Shown: positions 32,216 through 41,546, counted from the stretch's first letter. The stretch is DNA of 64,000 bases from Stenotrophomonas pavanii (GCF_900101175.1 NZ_FNFQ01000009.1:1-64000), one strand, 5' to 3'. Notes: generated by a model not told the origin, from the sequence alone. Numbers and translations are program-made.

Positions 32216-32850
32216 GCACCAATACCTCGACCCTGAGCCACGGGCACGCCGCGCAAGCGGCGGCCCATGGCCATGACGACCACGAGCACCACGACACCGG
32301 CGGCAACACCGTCTTCGGTTTCTGGGTGTACCTGATGAGCGACTGCCTCATCTTCGCCTCGCTGTTCGCCACCTACGTGGTGCTGTCCGGCGGTACCGAC
32401 GGCGGCCCCGGCGCGAAGGACCTGTTCGAGCTGCCGTTCGTGGCGTGGGAAACCGCGCTGCTGCTGACCTCGTCGCTGACCTTCGGCCTGGGCATGATCG
32501 CCATGCACCGCAAGCAGGTCGGCCAGATGTTCCTGTGGCTGGCGGTTACCTGGCTGCTGGGCTTCGGCTTCATGTGCATGGAAGTCTATGAGTTCCAGCA
32601 CCTGATCCATCAGGGCTACGGTCCGGACCGCAGTGCCTTCCTGTCGGCGTTCTTCGCCCTGGTCGGTACCCACGGCCTGCACGTCAGCGCCGGCCTGCTG
32701 TGGCTGCTGGTGATGTTCGTGCAGCTGAAGAAGTACGGCCTGACCCCGACCAACAAGACCCGCATGGCGTGCCTGAGCCTGTTCTGGCACTTCCTGGACC
32801 TGATCTGGATCGGCGTGTTCTCCGTCGTCTACCTCAATGGAGCGCTGTAA
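32212..32850 (+). CDS. cyoC: Cytochrome bo3 quinol oxidase subunit III
   Basis: This 212-residue subunit has five hydrophobic segments and the conserved [34 protein letters not shown] and [14 protein letters not shown]. Its N-terminus is unusually His-rich ([19 protein letters not shown]). The start ATG overlaps the cyoB stop by 4 bases and the stop shares one base with cyoD. It stabilises the oxidase and the oxygen pathway in the membrane. Confidence 0.96.
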   Translation: MSTNTSTLSHGHAAQAAAHGHDDHEHHDTGGNTVFGFWVYLMSDCLIFASLFATYVVLSGGTDGGPGAKDLFELPFVAWETALLLTSSLTFGLGMIAMHRKQVGQMFLWLAVTWLLGFGFMCMEVYEFQHLIHQGYGPDRSAFLSAFFALVGTHGLHVSAGLLWLLVMFVQLKKYGLTPTNKTRMACLSLFWHFLDLIWIGVFSVVYLNGAL

Positions 32851-33191
32851 TGGCACATGACAACCACGCACACGACCACGGCACCGGCGGCGAAAGCCAC
32901 GGCAGCGTGAAGTCGTACCTGATCGGCTTCGTGCTGGCGGTGGTGCTGACCGTCATCCCGTTCTGGATGGTGATGTCGGGCGACTTCTCCCGCACCGTCA
33001 ACGGTGTGGTGATCGCGGTTACCGCGGTGCTGCAGATGCTGGTCCACCTGGTGTTCTTCCTGCACCTGGACCGCTCGTCGGAAAGCCGCTGGAACGTCAA
33101 CGCTGCGGCCTTCACCATCGTGGTGATCGGCATCATCGTGGTCGGCACCCTGTGGGTCATGCACAACATGAACGTGCACATGATGCACTGA
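32850..33191 (+). CDS. cyoD: Cytochrome bo3 quinol oxidase subunit IV
   Basis: This 113-residue protein has three membrane helices and the family signature VLQMLVHLVFFLHLD. Its N-terminus ([18 protein letters not shown]) and C-terminus (HNMNVHMMH) are His-rich. The ATG shares one base with the cyoC stop (TAATG). It assists assembly of the haem-copper centre. No cyoE (haem O synthase) follows in this window; a terminator and repeats do. Confidence 0.95.
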   Translation: MAHDNHAHDHGTGGESHGSVKSYLIGFVLAVVLTVIPFWMVMSGDFSRTVNGVVIAVTAVLQMLVHLVFFLHLDRSSESRWNVNAAAFTIVVIGIIVVGTLWVMHNMNVHMMH

Positions 33192-33215
33192 CGTCCTGGC
33201 GACGTTGCCACGCAG

Positions 33216-33242
33216 AAAGGCCGCCCTCGGGCGGCCTTTTTG
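33216..33242 (+). terminator. Terminator of cyoABCD
   Basis: AAAGGCCGCC-CTC-GGGCGGCCTTTTTG is a strong stem followed by a T-run, 25 bases after the cyoD stop. Confidence 0.85.
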
Positions 33243-33376
33243 TTGGCGGGTGGAGGGCAGCACGTGCAACGCATGCCAGGGGGTAATGCCGGCCCGGAGA
33301 TCCACCCCATACGGGCATGGGGTCAGGGCCCTTGCCCGCGGCAAGGGATCCGACCCGGCAGTGCCGGCACAGGGTG

Positions 33377-33431
33377 GTAGTGCCGGCCGCTGGCCGGCAA
33401 TTACGCGAAGCCGGCCAGCGGCCGGCTCTAC
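33377..33431. repeat. SMAG inverted pair within repeat unit 1
   Basis: GTAG (33377-33380) heads TGCCGGCCGCTGGCCGGCA. The second hairpin (GCCGGCCAGCGGCCGGC) ends in CTAC at 33428-33431. Confidence 0.8.
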
Positions 33432-33514
33432 CAAGGGATCCACCCCATGCGGGCATGGGGTCAGAGCCCTTGCCTGTGGCAAGGGATCCGACCCGGCAGT
33501 GCCGGCACAGGAGG

Positions 33515-33569
33515 GTAGTGCCGGCCGCTGGCCGGCAATTGCAGGACGCCGGCCAGCGGCCGGCGCTAC
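33515..33569. repeat. SMAG inverted pair within repeat unit 2
   Basis: This is the same structure as at 33377, shifted by exactly 138 bases. GTAG is at 33515-33518 and CTAC at 33566-33569. Confidence 0.8.
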
Positions 33570-33600
33570 CAGAAGATCCACAGCACACGTGCATGGGGTC

Positions 33601-35658
33601 TCACCCCACCCGGCGCAGGAACTCGTCGGCGTCCATCGGCCGGCCCAGGTGGTAGCCCTGCAGCTGGTCGCAACCCAGCTCGCTCAGGTACTCGCGCTGC
33701 GCCTGCGTCTCCACGCCCTCGGCCACCACCTGCAGCTGCAGGGTGCGACCGAGCGCGATGATCGACGAGACGATGGCGGCATCTTCGGCGTTGCATTCCA
33801 GGTCGTGCACAAAGGCGCGGTCGATCTTCAGTTCGGTGGCGGGCATGCGCTTGAGGTAAAGCAGGCTGGAATAGCCGGTGCCGAAGTCGTCGATGGCGAT
33901 ATGCACGCCCATCGCGGTCAGGTCGTTGAGGATCGCCAGGCTGGCATCAACGTCCTTCATCGCCGTGGTCTCGGTGATCTCCAGGGTCAGCCGCGCCGGT
34001 TCGATCCGGTGCCGCTGCAGCACCTCGCGCACGCTGTCCAGCAGTGCCGGCGAGGCGAACTGCAACGGCGAGAGATTCACTGCCATGGTCCATTCCGCAT
34101 GCCCCGACTCGTGCCATGCCCGCAGCTGTGCGCAGGCGCGGTCCAGCACCCAGTCACCGATCGGCAGGATCAGGCCGCTGCGCTCGGCAATGGGAATGAA
34201 CACATCCGGTGCCAGCAGGCCCAGCTCCGGATGCTGCCAGCGCAGCAGCGCCTCGGCGCCGGTGGCCGGTGCGCCGGCGGCAGGGAACTTGGGCTGGTAA
34301 TGCAGGATCAGTTCGTCGCGTGCGATGGCCTTGCGCAGGTCCTGCAGCAGGCGCAGCTGGCGGTTGGCGCTGAGCTGCATCGACGGGGTGAAGAAGGTGT
34401 AGCCGTTCCGCCCGGTTTCCTTGGTGTGGTACATCGCCGCATCGGCGTGGGCCATCAGCTCGCGCTCGTTGCTGGCGTCGTCCGGATACAGGGCGATGCC
34501 CAGGCTGGCACTGACCTGCAGTTCAGCCGCATCCAGCGTGAACGGTTCGCCGGCGGCGGCGATGATGCGCTCGGCCACCACCACCGCATCGTCGGGAGTG
34601 TCGATGGCCAGCACGATCACGAACTCGTCGCCGCCGAGGCGGGCGAAGGTATCCTGCGGCCGCAGCTGTCCCCCGATGCGCTGTGCCACCGCCACCAGCA
34701 GGCGGTCGCCGAGCTGGTGGCCGTAGGCATCGTTGACCGCCTTGAAGCCGTCCAGGTCGCAGAACATCACCGCCACTGCATGGTTGCGCCGCCGCGCCTT
34801 CTCGATGGCCTGCTCGATGCGGTCCTGCAGCAGCATGCGGTTGGGCAGCTGGGTCAAGGGATCGTGCAGCGCGGCCTGGATCAGCTTGTCGTTGGCGTGC
34901 GCGAGCGAATCGGCCAGCAGCCCGGTGCGCACGCGCATCTGCCGGTCGAACAGCGAGGCGACCAGGGCGATGCCCAGCGTTGCCACCGTGGTGACGATCA
35001 CCAGCACGGCCAGCCAACGTGTATCGATGCCACCGCTGCCGACCGCGCCACAGACGCTGCCTTCGGGGAAGCGCGCGGCAGCCATGCCGGTGTAATGCAT
35101 GCCGACGATGGCCAGCCCCATCACCAGCGAAGCGAGCGCGCGCAGCAGCAGGGTGTTGCGCTGCTCGGCGCGCAGGCGGAAGGCGATCCACAGCGCCGCG
35201 CCGGCCGCGCCGATGGCCACTGCAATCGAGGCAGCGAACCAGCCGGGGTGATAGTCGATGCCGGGCTGCATGCGCATCGCCGCCATGCCCAGGTAATGCA
35301 TGGTGGCGATGCCCAGGCCCATCAGCACGGCACCGGCCAGCAGCCGGCGCCAGGGCAGGCTGGGCCGCGACACCAGCCACAGCGCATACGCCGAGGCGCC
35401 GATCGAGACCGCCAGCGAGTACAGGGTGATGCCAAGGTCATAGCCCACCGGGATCGGCAGGTCGAAGGCCAGCATGCCGATGAAGTGCATCGACCAGATG
35501 CCCAGCCCCATGGCCGCCGCGCCGCCGGCCAGCCACCAGCGCGCCACGCGCCCCTCGGCCGTGGCCAGGCGCCCGGCCATGTCCAGCGCCGTGTACGAAG
35601 CAAGAATGGCCACCAGCAGGGAGATGGTGACCAGGCTCTGACTGTAACTGCCAGTCAT
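33601..35658 (-). CDS. MHYT-GGDEF-EAL cyclic-di-GMP signalling protein
   Basis: This 685-residue inner-membrane protein has an N-terminal MHYT sensor with three copies of the motif (SMHFIGM, TMHYLGM, GMHYTGM) in about seven helices. MHYT domains are proposed to bind copper and sense O2, CO or NO. A GGDEF domain follows with an intact LGGDEFVIV active site, so it may make c-di-GMP. The EAL domain has EALLRWQHP and metal-binding segments such as DDFGTGYSSL, so it may also degrade c-di-GMP. ATG 35658 (MTGSYSQSLVTIS) is chosen over the longer start at 35694. It is a single gene; its stop lies inside a degenerate repeat copy. Confidence 0.93.
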   Translation of the reverse strand: MTGSYSQSLVTISLLVAILASYTALDMAGRLATAEGRVARWWLAGGAAAMGLGIWSMHFIGMLAFDLPIPVGYDLGITLYSLAVSIGASAYALWLVSRPSLPWRRLLAGAVLMGLGIATMHYLGMAAMRMQPGIDYHPGWFAASIAVAIGAAGAALWIAFRLRAEQRNTLLLRALASLVMGLAIVGMHYTGMAAARFPEGSVCGAVGSGGIDTRWLAVLVIVTTVATLGIALVASLFDRQMRVRTGLLADSLAHANDKLIQAALHDPLTQLPNRMLLQDRIEQAIEKARRRNHAVAVMFCDLDGFKAVNDAYGHQLGDRLLVAVAQRIGGQLRPQDTFARLGGDEFVIVLAIDTPDDAVVVAERIIAAAGEPFTLDAAELQVSASLGIALYPDDASNERELMAHADAAMYHTKETGRNGYTFFTPSMQLSANRQLRLLQDLRKAIARDELILHYQPKFPAAGAPATGAEALLRWQHPELGLLAPDVFIPIAERSGLILPIGDWVLDRACAQLRAWHESGHAEWTMAVNLSPLQFASPALLDSVREVLQRHRIEPARLTLEITETTAMKDVDASLAILNDLTAMGVHIAIDDFGTGYSSLLYLKRMPATELKIDRAFVHDLECNAEDAAIVSSIIALGRTLQLQVVAEGVETQAQREYLSELGCDQLQGYHLGRPMDADEFLRRVG

Positions 35659-35809
35659 GTTGAATCCAGTGGGGAAGGGAGGGGGCGCCCGCAAGGCGCA
35701 CGCCCGCGACCCCTATCGGCGCGGGTGGGCAGGACTTGAGCGGTCGCAGCAGCTGCGACCCGGCTCGGCTATCCTGCCACGCCCGTTCCCGTTGCAGGAA
35801 ATCACCCCG

Positions 35810-37186
35810 ATGGCAAAAGCCCGTACCGCCTACGTCTGCAATGAATGCGGCGCCGAATTCAGCAAGTGGCAGGGCCAGTGCACCGAGTGCAACGCGTGGA
35901 ACTCGCTGTCGGAAATCGTGCTGGAAAGTGCGGCGGCGACCAAGGCGCCGGCGTCGCGCCGGGCGGGCTGGGCCGGCAAGGTCGATCCGCCGAAGATCAC
36001 CGCCCTGAAGGACGTGGAGCAGACCGAGCATCGCCGGGTCACGACCGGCATCGGCGAGTTCGACCGCGTGCTGGGCGGCGGCCTGGTCGAAGGCGCGGTG
36101 GTGCTGGTGGGCGGTGACCCGGGCATCGGCAAGTCGACCTTGCTGCTGCAGGCGGTGGCGAAGATGGCGGCCGAACTGCCGGTGCTGTACGTGACCGGCG
36201 AGGAATCGCTGGCCCAGGTGGCCGGCCGTGCGCATCGGCTGGAGCTGCCGCTGGACGGGGTCAACGCGCTGGCCGAGACCGGGGTCGAATCGATCCTGCA
36301 GCATGCCTCCCGGGCCGGCCCGCGACTGATCGTGGCCGACTCCGTGCAGACCCTGTGGACCGAGAGCCTGACCGCCGCGCCCGGTTCGGTCAGCCAGGTG
36401 CGCGAGAGCGCGGCGCGGCTGGTCCGGTTTGCCAAGGAAACCGGCACGGCCGTGTTCCTAGTCGGCCATGTGACCAAGGAAGGTGGCATCGCAGGCCCGC
36501 GCGTGCTCGAGCACATGGTCGATGCAGTGCTGTATTTCGAAGGCGAGAGCGGCAGCCGCTTCCGCCTGCTGCGCGCGTTCAAGAACCGCTTCGGTGCGGT
36601 CAACGAACTGGGCGTGTTCGCGATGGGCGACAAGGGCCTGAAGGAGGTCTCCAACCCATCGGCGATCTTCCTGTCCGGCGGCAGCACCCATCAGCCGGGC
36701 AGCTGCGTGATGGTCACCCGCGAGGGCACCCGGCCACTGCTGGTGGAGGTGCAGGCGCTGGTCGATGCGTCGCCGCTGTCGAATCCGCGCCGTGTCGCGG
36801 TCGGCCTGGAGCAGAACCGCCTGGCCATGCTGCTGGCGGTACTGCATCGCCACGGCGGCGTGCTGGTCGGCGACCAGGACGTGTTCGTCAACGTAGTCGG
36901 TGGCATCCGCGTGCAGGAGACCGCCGCCGACCTGCCGGTGCTGCTGGCCGTGCTGTCCTCGCTGCAGGACCGGCCGCTGGCGGAAAAGACGATTGCGTTC
37001 GGCGAGGTGGGGCTGTCCGGCGAGATCCGCCCGGTGCCCAATGGTGAGGACCGGCTGCGCGAGGCCGCCACCCATGGCTTCAAGCGCGCCATCGTGCCCA
37101 AGGCCAATGCGCCCAAGGGCGGTTCGGTGAAGGGGATGGAAGTGATCGCGGTGGAGCGCCTGTCCGAGGCCATCGACGCGGCGTGA
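35810..37186 (+). CDS. radA: DNA repair protein RadA
   Basis: This 458-residue RecA-like branch-migration ATPase has an N-terminal zinc finger (C10, C13, C24, C27 in CNECGAEFSKWQGQCTEC). It also has Walker A GGDPGIGKST near residue 102, the RadA-specific KNRFG motif (FKNRFGAVNE) and a C-terminal Lon-like domain (KTIAFGEVGLSGEIRPV). CAGGAAA lies 10 bases before ATG 35810. It is divergent from the GGDEF-EAL gene. A long upstream extension of the frame is not conserved. Confidence 0.96.
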   Translation: MAKARTAYVCNECGAEFSKWQGQCTECNAWNSLSEIVLESAAATKAPASRRAGWAGKVDPPKITALKDVEQTEHRRVTTGIGEFDRVLGGGLVEGAVVLVGGDPGIGKSTLLLQAVAKMAAELPVLYVTGEESLAQVAGRAHRLELPLDGVNALAETGVESILQHASRAGPRLIVADSVQTLWTESLTAAPGSVSQVRESAARLVRFAKETGTAVFLVGHVTKEGGIAGPRVLEHMVDAVLYFEGESGSRFRLLRAFKNRFGAVNELGVFAMGDKGLKEVSNPSAIFLSGGSTHQPGSCVMVTREGTRPLLVEVQALVDASPLSNPRRVAVGLEQNRLAMLLAVLHRHGGVLVGDQDVFVNVVGGIRVQETAADLPVLLAVLSSLQDRPLAEKTIAFGEVGLSGEIRPVPNGEDRLREAATHGFKRAIVPKANAPKGGSVKGMEVIAVERLSEAIDAA

Positions 37187-37276
37187 TGCACGGGGGGCCT
37201 GCCTGCGGGGCCTGCCTCTACAAACGACATATACGGCAACGGTCAGGCTGGCTGTGCTAGTTTTTCCCGCTCGACG

Positions 37277-37296
37277 AAGGCGCCCTCTGGCGCCTT
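37277..37296 (+). terminator. Hairpin between radA and the Hsp90-like gene
   Basis: AAGGCGCC-CTCT-GGCGCCTT is a perfect 8-bp stem followed by only TT and then CC. It could be a weak terminator of radA or a leader structure of the next gene, whose ATG is 26 bases downstream. Confidence 0.4.
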
Positions 37297-37321
37297 TCCG
37301 TGCCCAGGAGTAAACGATTAC

Positions 37322-39178
37322 ATGCAGGACACCGCGCTCACCGCCCCCAACGCCGAGATCCGTCGTGCCGGGGTCGATCTCAATGGACTGATGACGGTGC
37401 TGGGCAAGCACCTGTATTCCACCCCGGTGGTGGCGCTGCGCGAACTGGTGCAGAACGCGCACGATTCGATCATCCGCCGCCGCATCGAACAGCCCGGCAT
37501 CGAAGTGCCGTCGCGCATCTCGGTGCAGGTCGATGCCGGTGCCGGCGTGCTGCGCATCATCGATACCGGTGCCGGCCTGACCCGCCAGGAGATCCACGAT
37601 TACCTGGCCACCGTCGGCGTCGGCTATACCCGTGGCCTGCGCCAGGGCGGCGAGGATGACGAAGGCCTGATCGGCATGTTCGGCCTGGGTTTCCTGTCGG
37701 CCTTCGTGCTGGCGCGCCGGGTCAGCGTGCGTACCACCTCGTACCAGACGCCGGATCTGGGGCACCTGTACGTGTCCAGCAATGCCGAGCAGTACACAGT
37801 CAGCGAAGTGCCGGCACGCGCGGTCGGCACCGAAGTGGAACTGGAACTGCATCCGGATTTCCTGCCGCTGGCCAACGAGGCGCGCCTGCACGAGGTGCTG
37901 GGCCGCTACTGCGCGCTGCTGTCCGAACCGATCTTCATCGGTGCTGCGACCGAAGCGCTCAACCCCGAGCCGCCGCCGTGGCGGGGGCAGGGCGACGTGG
38001 CCGTGCACCCGGTGCAGGCACGCCGCCAGGCACTGCAGTTCGCTGCGCGCTTCGAGCACGATTTCGAGCCGATCGTCACCGTGCCGCTGCGTGCCGACGG
38101 CAGCAGCGATGCCACCGGCCTGCTGTGGGTGCAGGACGGCGCGACCTATGGCACCAGTGACAACCGCAACCTGTCGGTGTTCGTGCGCGGCATGCTGCTG
38201 GATGACGATGCCCGCGACCTGCTGCCGCCGTGGGCCGGCTTCATCGGCGGGGTGATCGAATCCTCGCGGCTGACGCCGACTGCCAGCCGCGAAGACCTGC
38301 AGCGCGATGACCACTACCGTGCCGTGCAGCATGCCTTGCTGGAGGCGCTGGTCGACGGCCTGGCCGACGTCGCGCGGCAGCAACCGGAAGCCTGGCGGCG
38401 GGTCCTGGCCCGCCACAACGAGGCGCTGCTGGGCGCAGCGCTGTGCGATGACCGCCTGTTCGAACTGCTGATGGAGCATGTGCGCGTGCCGACCTCGCAG
38501 GGCGACCTGCCGGCCAGTGCCCTGCCGGCGGGCGGTGCCGTGCATGTCATCCTCGACAACGGCGGTGGCTTCGAAGAGATGCTGTTCCGCGCGATGGGGG
38601 TGCCGGTCGCGCATGGCCACCGCTACGCAGTGGTGCCGTTCCTGCGGCGCTGGGCCCAGGCCAAGGGCCTGCGCCTGGTTGAACTCGGCACCGAGCAGGG
38701 CAACCGCGCCCTGTTCCGCAGCGATGACAGCCTCGACGAGGCGCAGCTGGCCTGGCTGCGCGAACGGCTGGGCGATGGCGAGCAACTGCTGCCGGCGCGC
38801 TTCAGCCCGGAGGCACTGCCGGTGGTGGTGGTGCCCGACCGCGAGGCCGAACTGAAGCAGCGACTGGAGGACGACGAGAACGACAAGCGCGTCTCGATGG
38901 CCGCGCTGCGCCTGGCGCGCCAGTTCACCGCGCGCATCGAATCACGCGCGCCGTCGCGGTTGTACCTCAATCTCGACAACCCGGCCGTGCAGGCGCTGTT
39001 GCGTGCCCAGCGCGAGGGCCATCCCCAGGCCGCCGCCGCCGCCCGCCTGCTGCGCTCGCTGAAGATCATCGTCGCCGCGCAGGGTCGCCCACTGGCGAGC
39101 GCGACGACCACCGCAGGCCCTGACCTCAATGGCGCCTTTACCGATATCGCCGGTGCCCTGCAGCAGATGCTGCGCTGA
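37322..39178 (+). CDS. Hsp90-family (HtpG-like) ATPase
   Basis: This 618-residue GHKL ATPase has the Hsp90 N box ELVQNAHDSI (E41, N45, D48), the G1 box DTGAGLTRQEI (81-91) and the lid/G2 segment GMFGLGFLSAF (118-128). A middle domain (NLSVFVRGMLLDDDARDLLP, SSRLTPTASREDLQ) matches the Hsp90 middle-domain pattern. The C-terminal third is divergent from HtpG. It is therefore a second, non-canonical Hsp90 rather than htpG itself. The next gene, 49 bases downstream on the same strand, encodes a large TPR protein. TPR proteins are classical Hsp90 partners, so the two may work as a chaperone module. Clients are unknown. Confidence 0.85.
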   Translation: MQDTALTAPNAEIRRAGVDLNGLMTVLGKHLYSTPVVALRELVQNAHDSIIRRRIEQPGIEVPSRISVQVDAGAGVLRIIDTGAGLTRQEIHDYLATVGVGYTRGLRQGGEDDEGLIGMFGLGFLSAFVLARRVSVRTTSYQTPDLGHLYVSSNAEQYTVSEVPARAVGTEVELELHPDFLPLANEARLHEVLGRYCALLSEPIFIGAATEALNPEPPPWRGQGDVAVHPVQARRQALQFAARFEHDFEPIVTVPLRADGSSDATGLLWVQDGATYGTSDNRNLSVFVRGMLLDDDARDLLPPWAGFIGGVIESSRLTPTASREDLQRDDHYRAVQHALLEALVDGLADVARQQPEAWRRVLARHNEALLGAALCDDRLFELLMEHVRVPTSQGDLPASALPAGGAVHVILDNGGGFEEMLFRAMGVPVAHGHRYAVVPFLRRWAQAKGLRLVELGTEQGNRALFRSDDSLDEAQLAWLRERLGDGEQLLPARFSPEALPVVVVPDREAELKQRLEDDENDKRVSMAALRLARQFTARIESRAPSRLYLNLDNPAVQALLRAQREGHPQAAAAARLLRSLKIIVAAQGRPLASATTTAGPDLNGAFTDIAGALQQMLR

Positions 39179-39227
39179 GCACCGCACCTTCTCATCCAGC
39201 CTTCGCTAGACAGGAGCATTCATCCCC

Positions 39228-41534
39228 ATGGACATCTGGAACTGGGTCGAAAAACTGCAGGGTGACCTGCGCCAGGCCGGCCAGGCGCAGAACGCGCACC
39301 TGCTGAACCGTCTCGCCGACGAGGTCAGTGAACTGCAGATCGACCGCGTCGACGCGCTGCTGCCCGAGGCGCGTGCGCTGGGCAAGGCGCTGGACAACCC
39401 GTGGGTCGACGTCTATGTCGGCCACTGGGCCCTGCGCAACCGCGTCGGCAACCGCGTGGAAGGCGAGAGCGCACTCGGCGAAGCCGTAGCGCTGTTTGAA
39501 CGGGCACATCGCGAGGACACGCTGGAGTGCCCGCAGTCGATCTGCGTGACCCAGGACCTGGCGGCCTGCTACGGCAACATCGATGGCCCGGGCTGGGTGC
39601 CTGAGCGCATCGAGGTGTGCGACGAAACGCTGGGCCGCATCGATCCGAGCTGGGCCTGTTTCCAGTGCCTGAGCTGCGAGAAGGCCGATGCACTGCTCGA
39701 TGATGGCCGTGGCCAGGAGGCGCTGGATTACCTGCAGGTGCAGGCCGATGCCGTGGAAGCCTGTGGCAAGGAAGTGTTCGACAGCTTCCCGGAGATGCAG
39801 ATCAAGATCCTGCTCGCTGTTGGCCGCGCCGACGAGGCACTGGCGCTGATCGAGAAGCGCGAGGCCGAAGTGGCAGCCTCCGGGGAGTACGAGCCGGCCA
39901 ACTGCACGGTGCCGCGTCGCCTGTCCAAGGCCTGGGCGCTGGCCCAGCTGGGCCGCGACGAAGAGGCGCTGCAGCAGCTGGTGCCGTGGAGCGAACTGAC
40001 CCCGAACTACTGGCGGTTGTGGGCGAACACCGCCGCCGCGCTGTGCCAGCGTGACCCGGCACGCAATACCTGGGATCTGGGTACGCGCTTCAATACGATC
40101 ATCGAACACTTCGCGCGCGTCGGATCGCATCGCCTGCTGATCGAAGTGGCAGCGTTGAGCCTGGAGCTGGCGCTGCAGCGCGGTGCGCGCTGGGTCGCGC
40201 TGCGCCAGCTGGAACTGGCCCGCACCCATCTGGCGCAGCTGCGCCAGGACCGTGGTGCCGAGGCCCTGGTGGCTGGCCTGGCCGCGCGCATCGAGGCATT
40301 GCCGGACATCGCGCCGCTGCCGGTGCCGGCTGGCGAGCTGCTGGCATGGCTGGACGCGCAGGGCGAACAGAACCAGGCGCGCGACCCCGAGCGCGAGGCG
40401 CAGTGGTTGCTGCAGGCGCATGCCGAGCTGCCCGATGACGAGGCGCTTGCCGAGATGGCGGCCTCGGCGCTGAACGCCTGCGGCGCGCAGGCCGAGGCGC
40501 GAGCGCTGCTGTGGCGGTTCGTACGCAGCCATGCGCAGAACGATGGCCCCGCGGCCTACACGCTGATGCGCTGGCTGGCCGAGCAGGGGGACGACGACGG
40601 CCTGCGCCAGCTGGCCGAGGTCTACCGCAGCAGCGTGCCGGTGTTCGCGCACTGGTGCGAGGTGCAGCGCGCACGCCGCGTGTCCGACTGGCCGGCGCTG
40701 GAGCAGGCGGCCCGATCGCTGCTGGAACTGTCTCCGGGCTCGCACGGCGCGCGCGGCACGCTGGCGCGCATGTACATGGAAACCGGTCGCTTCAGCGAAG
40801 CGCAGGCGTGCTATGCACAGCTGGTCGAGCTGCTGGACGAGCCCAATGCCGCGCACTGGGACCACATGAGTGCGGCAAGCGCGGCACGCGACTGGGATGC
40901 GGTGCGCCGCTCGGCTGCGGCGCTTGGCATGGAGCTGTCCAGCCACGAGGGCGTGGTCGAGGAACCGTGGGGCTGGGTGATCATCCGCAGCGAAGAGAAC
41001 GGCGAACCGATGGAGTACTACGCCCGCCGCAGCGGACCGGTGACCGCGCGCATCGTCGAGAATGCGCCGTCCAACCGCGCCCAGCAGGTGGGCGACTGGG
41101 TGGTGTTCGACGCCGCGCTGGTGCATCCGGCCCCCGAGGAGGAGGAAGCGCGCGAGCAGTTCATCCCGACCTATGCGCAGGTGCATGTGCTGGAGCGCGG
41201 CGGCTTCGCCCGCAGCTGGATGATCGATGGCGCGCACCCGGGCGAAGAGGCCTGGAATGCCTTCGTCGAGGCGGCCGAAGCACAGGGTTGGAAGGTGTGG
41301 TCGCACAGCCGCCCGGACTACACCGTCACCGACCCCGATGTGGAAGAGGGCACGCTGCCCGGCCTGCTGTTCACCGTCGCCCAGCCGCAGGACCATGCGC
41401 CGCTGGCGCTGCACCGCTTCCTGCAGCAGCACACCGCGACGTGGGCGCATCCGCATTGCTGGCTGCGCCTGGCTGAAGCCTGTGACCAGGATCGCCAGCC
41501 GCATCTGGACGTGATCGAGCGTTACGGCCTGTAA
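39228..41534 (+). CDS. Large TPR-repeat protein, partner of the Hsp90-like ATPase
   Basis: This 768-residue soluble protein begins MDIWNWVEKLQGDLRQAGQ. It is built mostly of helical TPR-like repeats (ALGEAVALFERAHRED, EALDYLQVQADAVEACG, GRADEALALIEKREAEV, GRFSEAQACYAQLVELLDEP). A beta-rich C-terminal segment of about 200 residues (PWGWVIIRSEENGEPMEYYA, VGDWVVFDAALVHP) has no family I recognise. There is no signal peptide. The same-strand position 49 bases after the Hsp90-like gene points to joint function. A SMAG pair follows the stop. Confidence 0.82.
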   Translation: MDIWNWVEKLQGDLRQAGQAQNAHLLNRLADEVSELQIDRVDALLPEARALGKALDNPWVDVYVGHWALRNRVGNRVEGESALGEAVALFERAHREDTLECPQSICVTQDLAACYGNIDGPGWVPERIEVCDETLGRIDPSWACFQCLSCEKADALLDDGRGQEALDYLQVQADAVEACGKEVFDSFPEMQIKILLAVGRADEALALIEKREAEVAASGEYEPANCTVPRRLSKAWALAQLGRDEEALQQLVPWSELTPNYWRLWANTAAALCQRDPARNTWDLGTRFNTIIEHFARVGSHRLLIEVAALSLELALQRGARWVALRQLELARTHLAQLRQDRGAEALVAGLAARIEALPDIAPLPVPAGELLAWLDAQGEQNQARDPEREAQWLLQAHAELPDDEALAEMAASALNACGAQAEARALLWRFVRSHAQNDGPAAYTLMRWLAEQGDDDGLRQLAEVYRSSVPVFAHWCEVQRARRVSDWPALEQAARSLLELSPGSHGARGTLARMYMETGRFSEAQACYAQLVELLDEPNAAHWDHMSAASAARDWDAVRRSAAALGMELSSHEGVVEEPWGWVIIRSEENGEPMEYYARRSGPVTARIVENAPSNRAQQVGDWVVFDAALVHPAPEEEEAREQFIPTYAQVHVLERGGFARSWMIDGAHPGEEAWNAFVEAAEAQGWKVWSHSRPDYTVTDPDVEEGTLPGLLFTVAQPQDHAPLALHRFLQQHTATWAHPHCWLRLAEACDQDRQPHLDVIERYGL

Positions 41535-41546
41535 GCCGGGTATCGG

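Larger units (their letters stand above)
33299..33613. repeat. 138-bp composite tandem repeat, about 2.3 copies
   Basis: Units start with GATCCAC at 33299, 33437 and 33575, an exact 138-base period. Each full unit has two parts. The first is a GGGGTCAG...CTTGCC/GGCAAGGGATCCGACCC palindrome. The second is an outward-facing SMAG pair (33377-33431 and 33515-33569). The third copy is truncated and degenerate and runs into the stop codon of the minus-strand GGDEF-EAL gene. There is no gene in the 409 bases between cyoD and that stop. Confidence 0.85.

Noticed and set aside
33299-33613. CRISPR-like array
   Set aside because: The units contain long palindromes with near-identical whole units. There are no short repeats separated by unique spacers and no cas genes.
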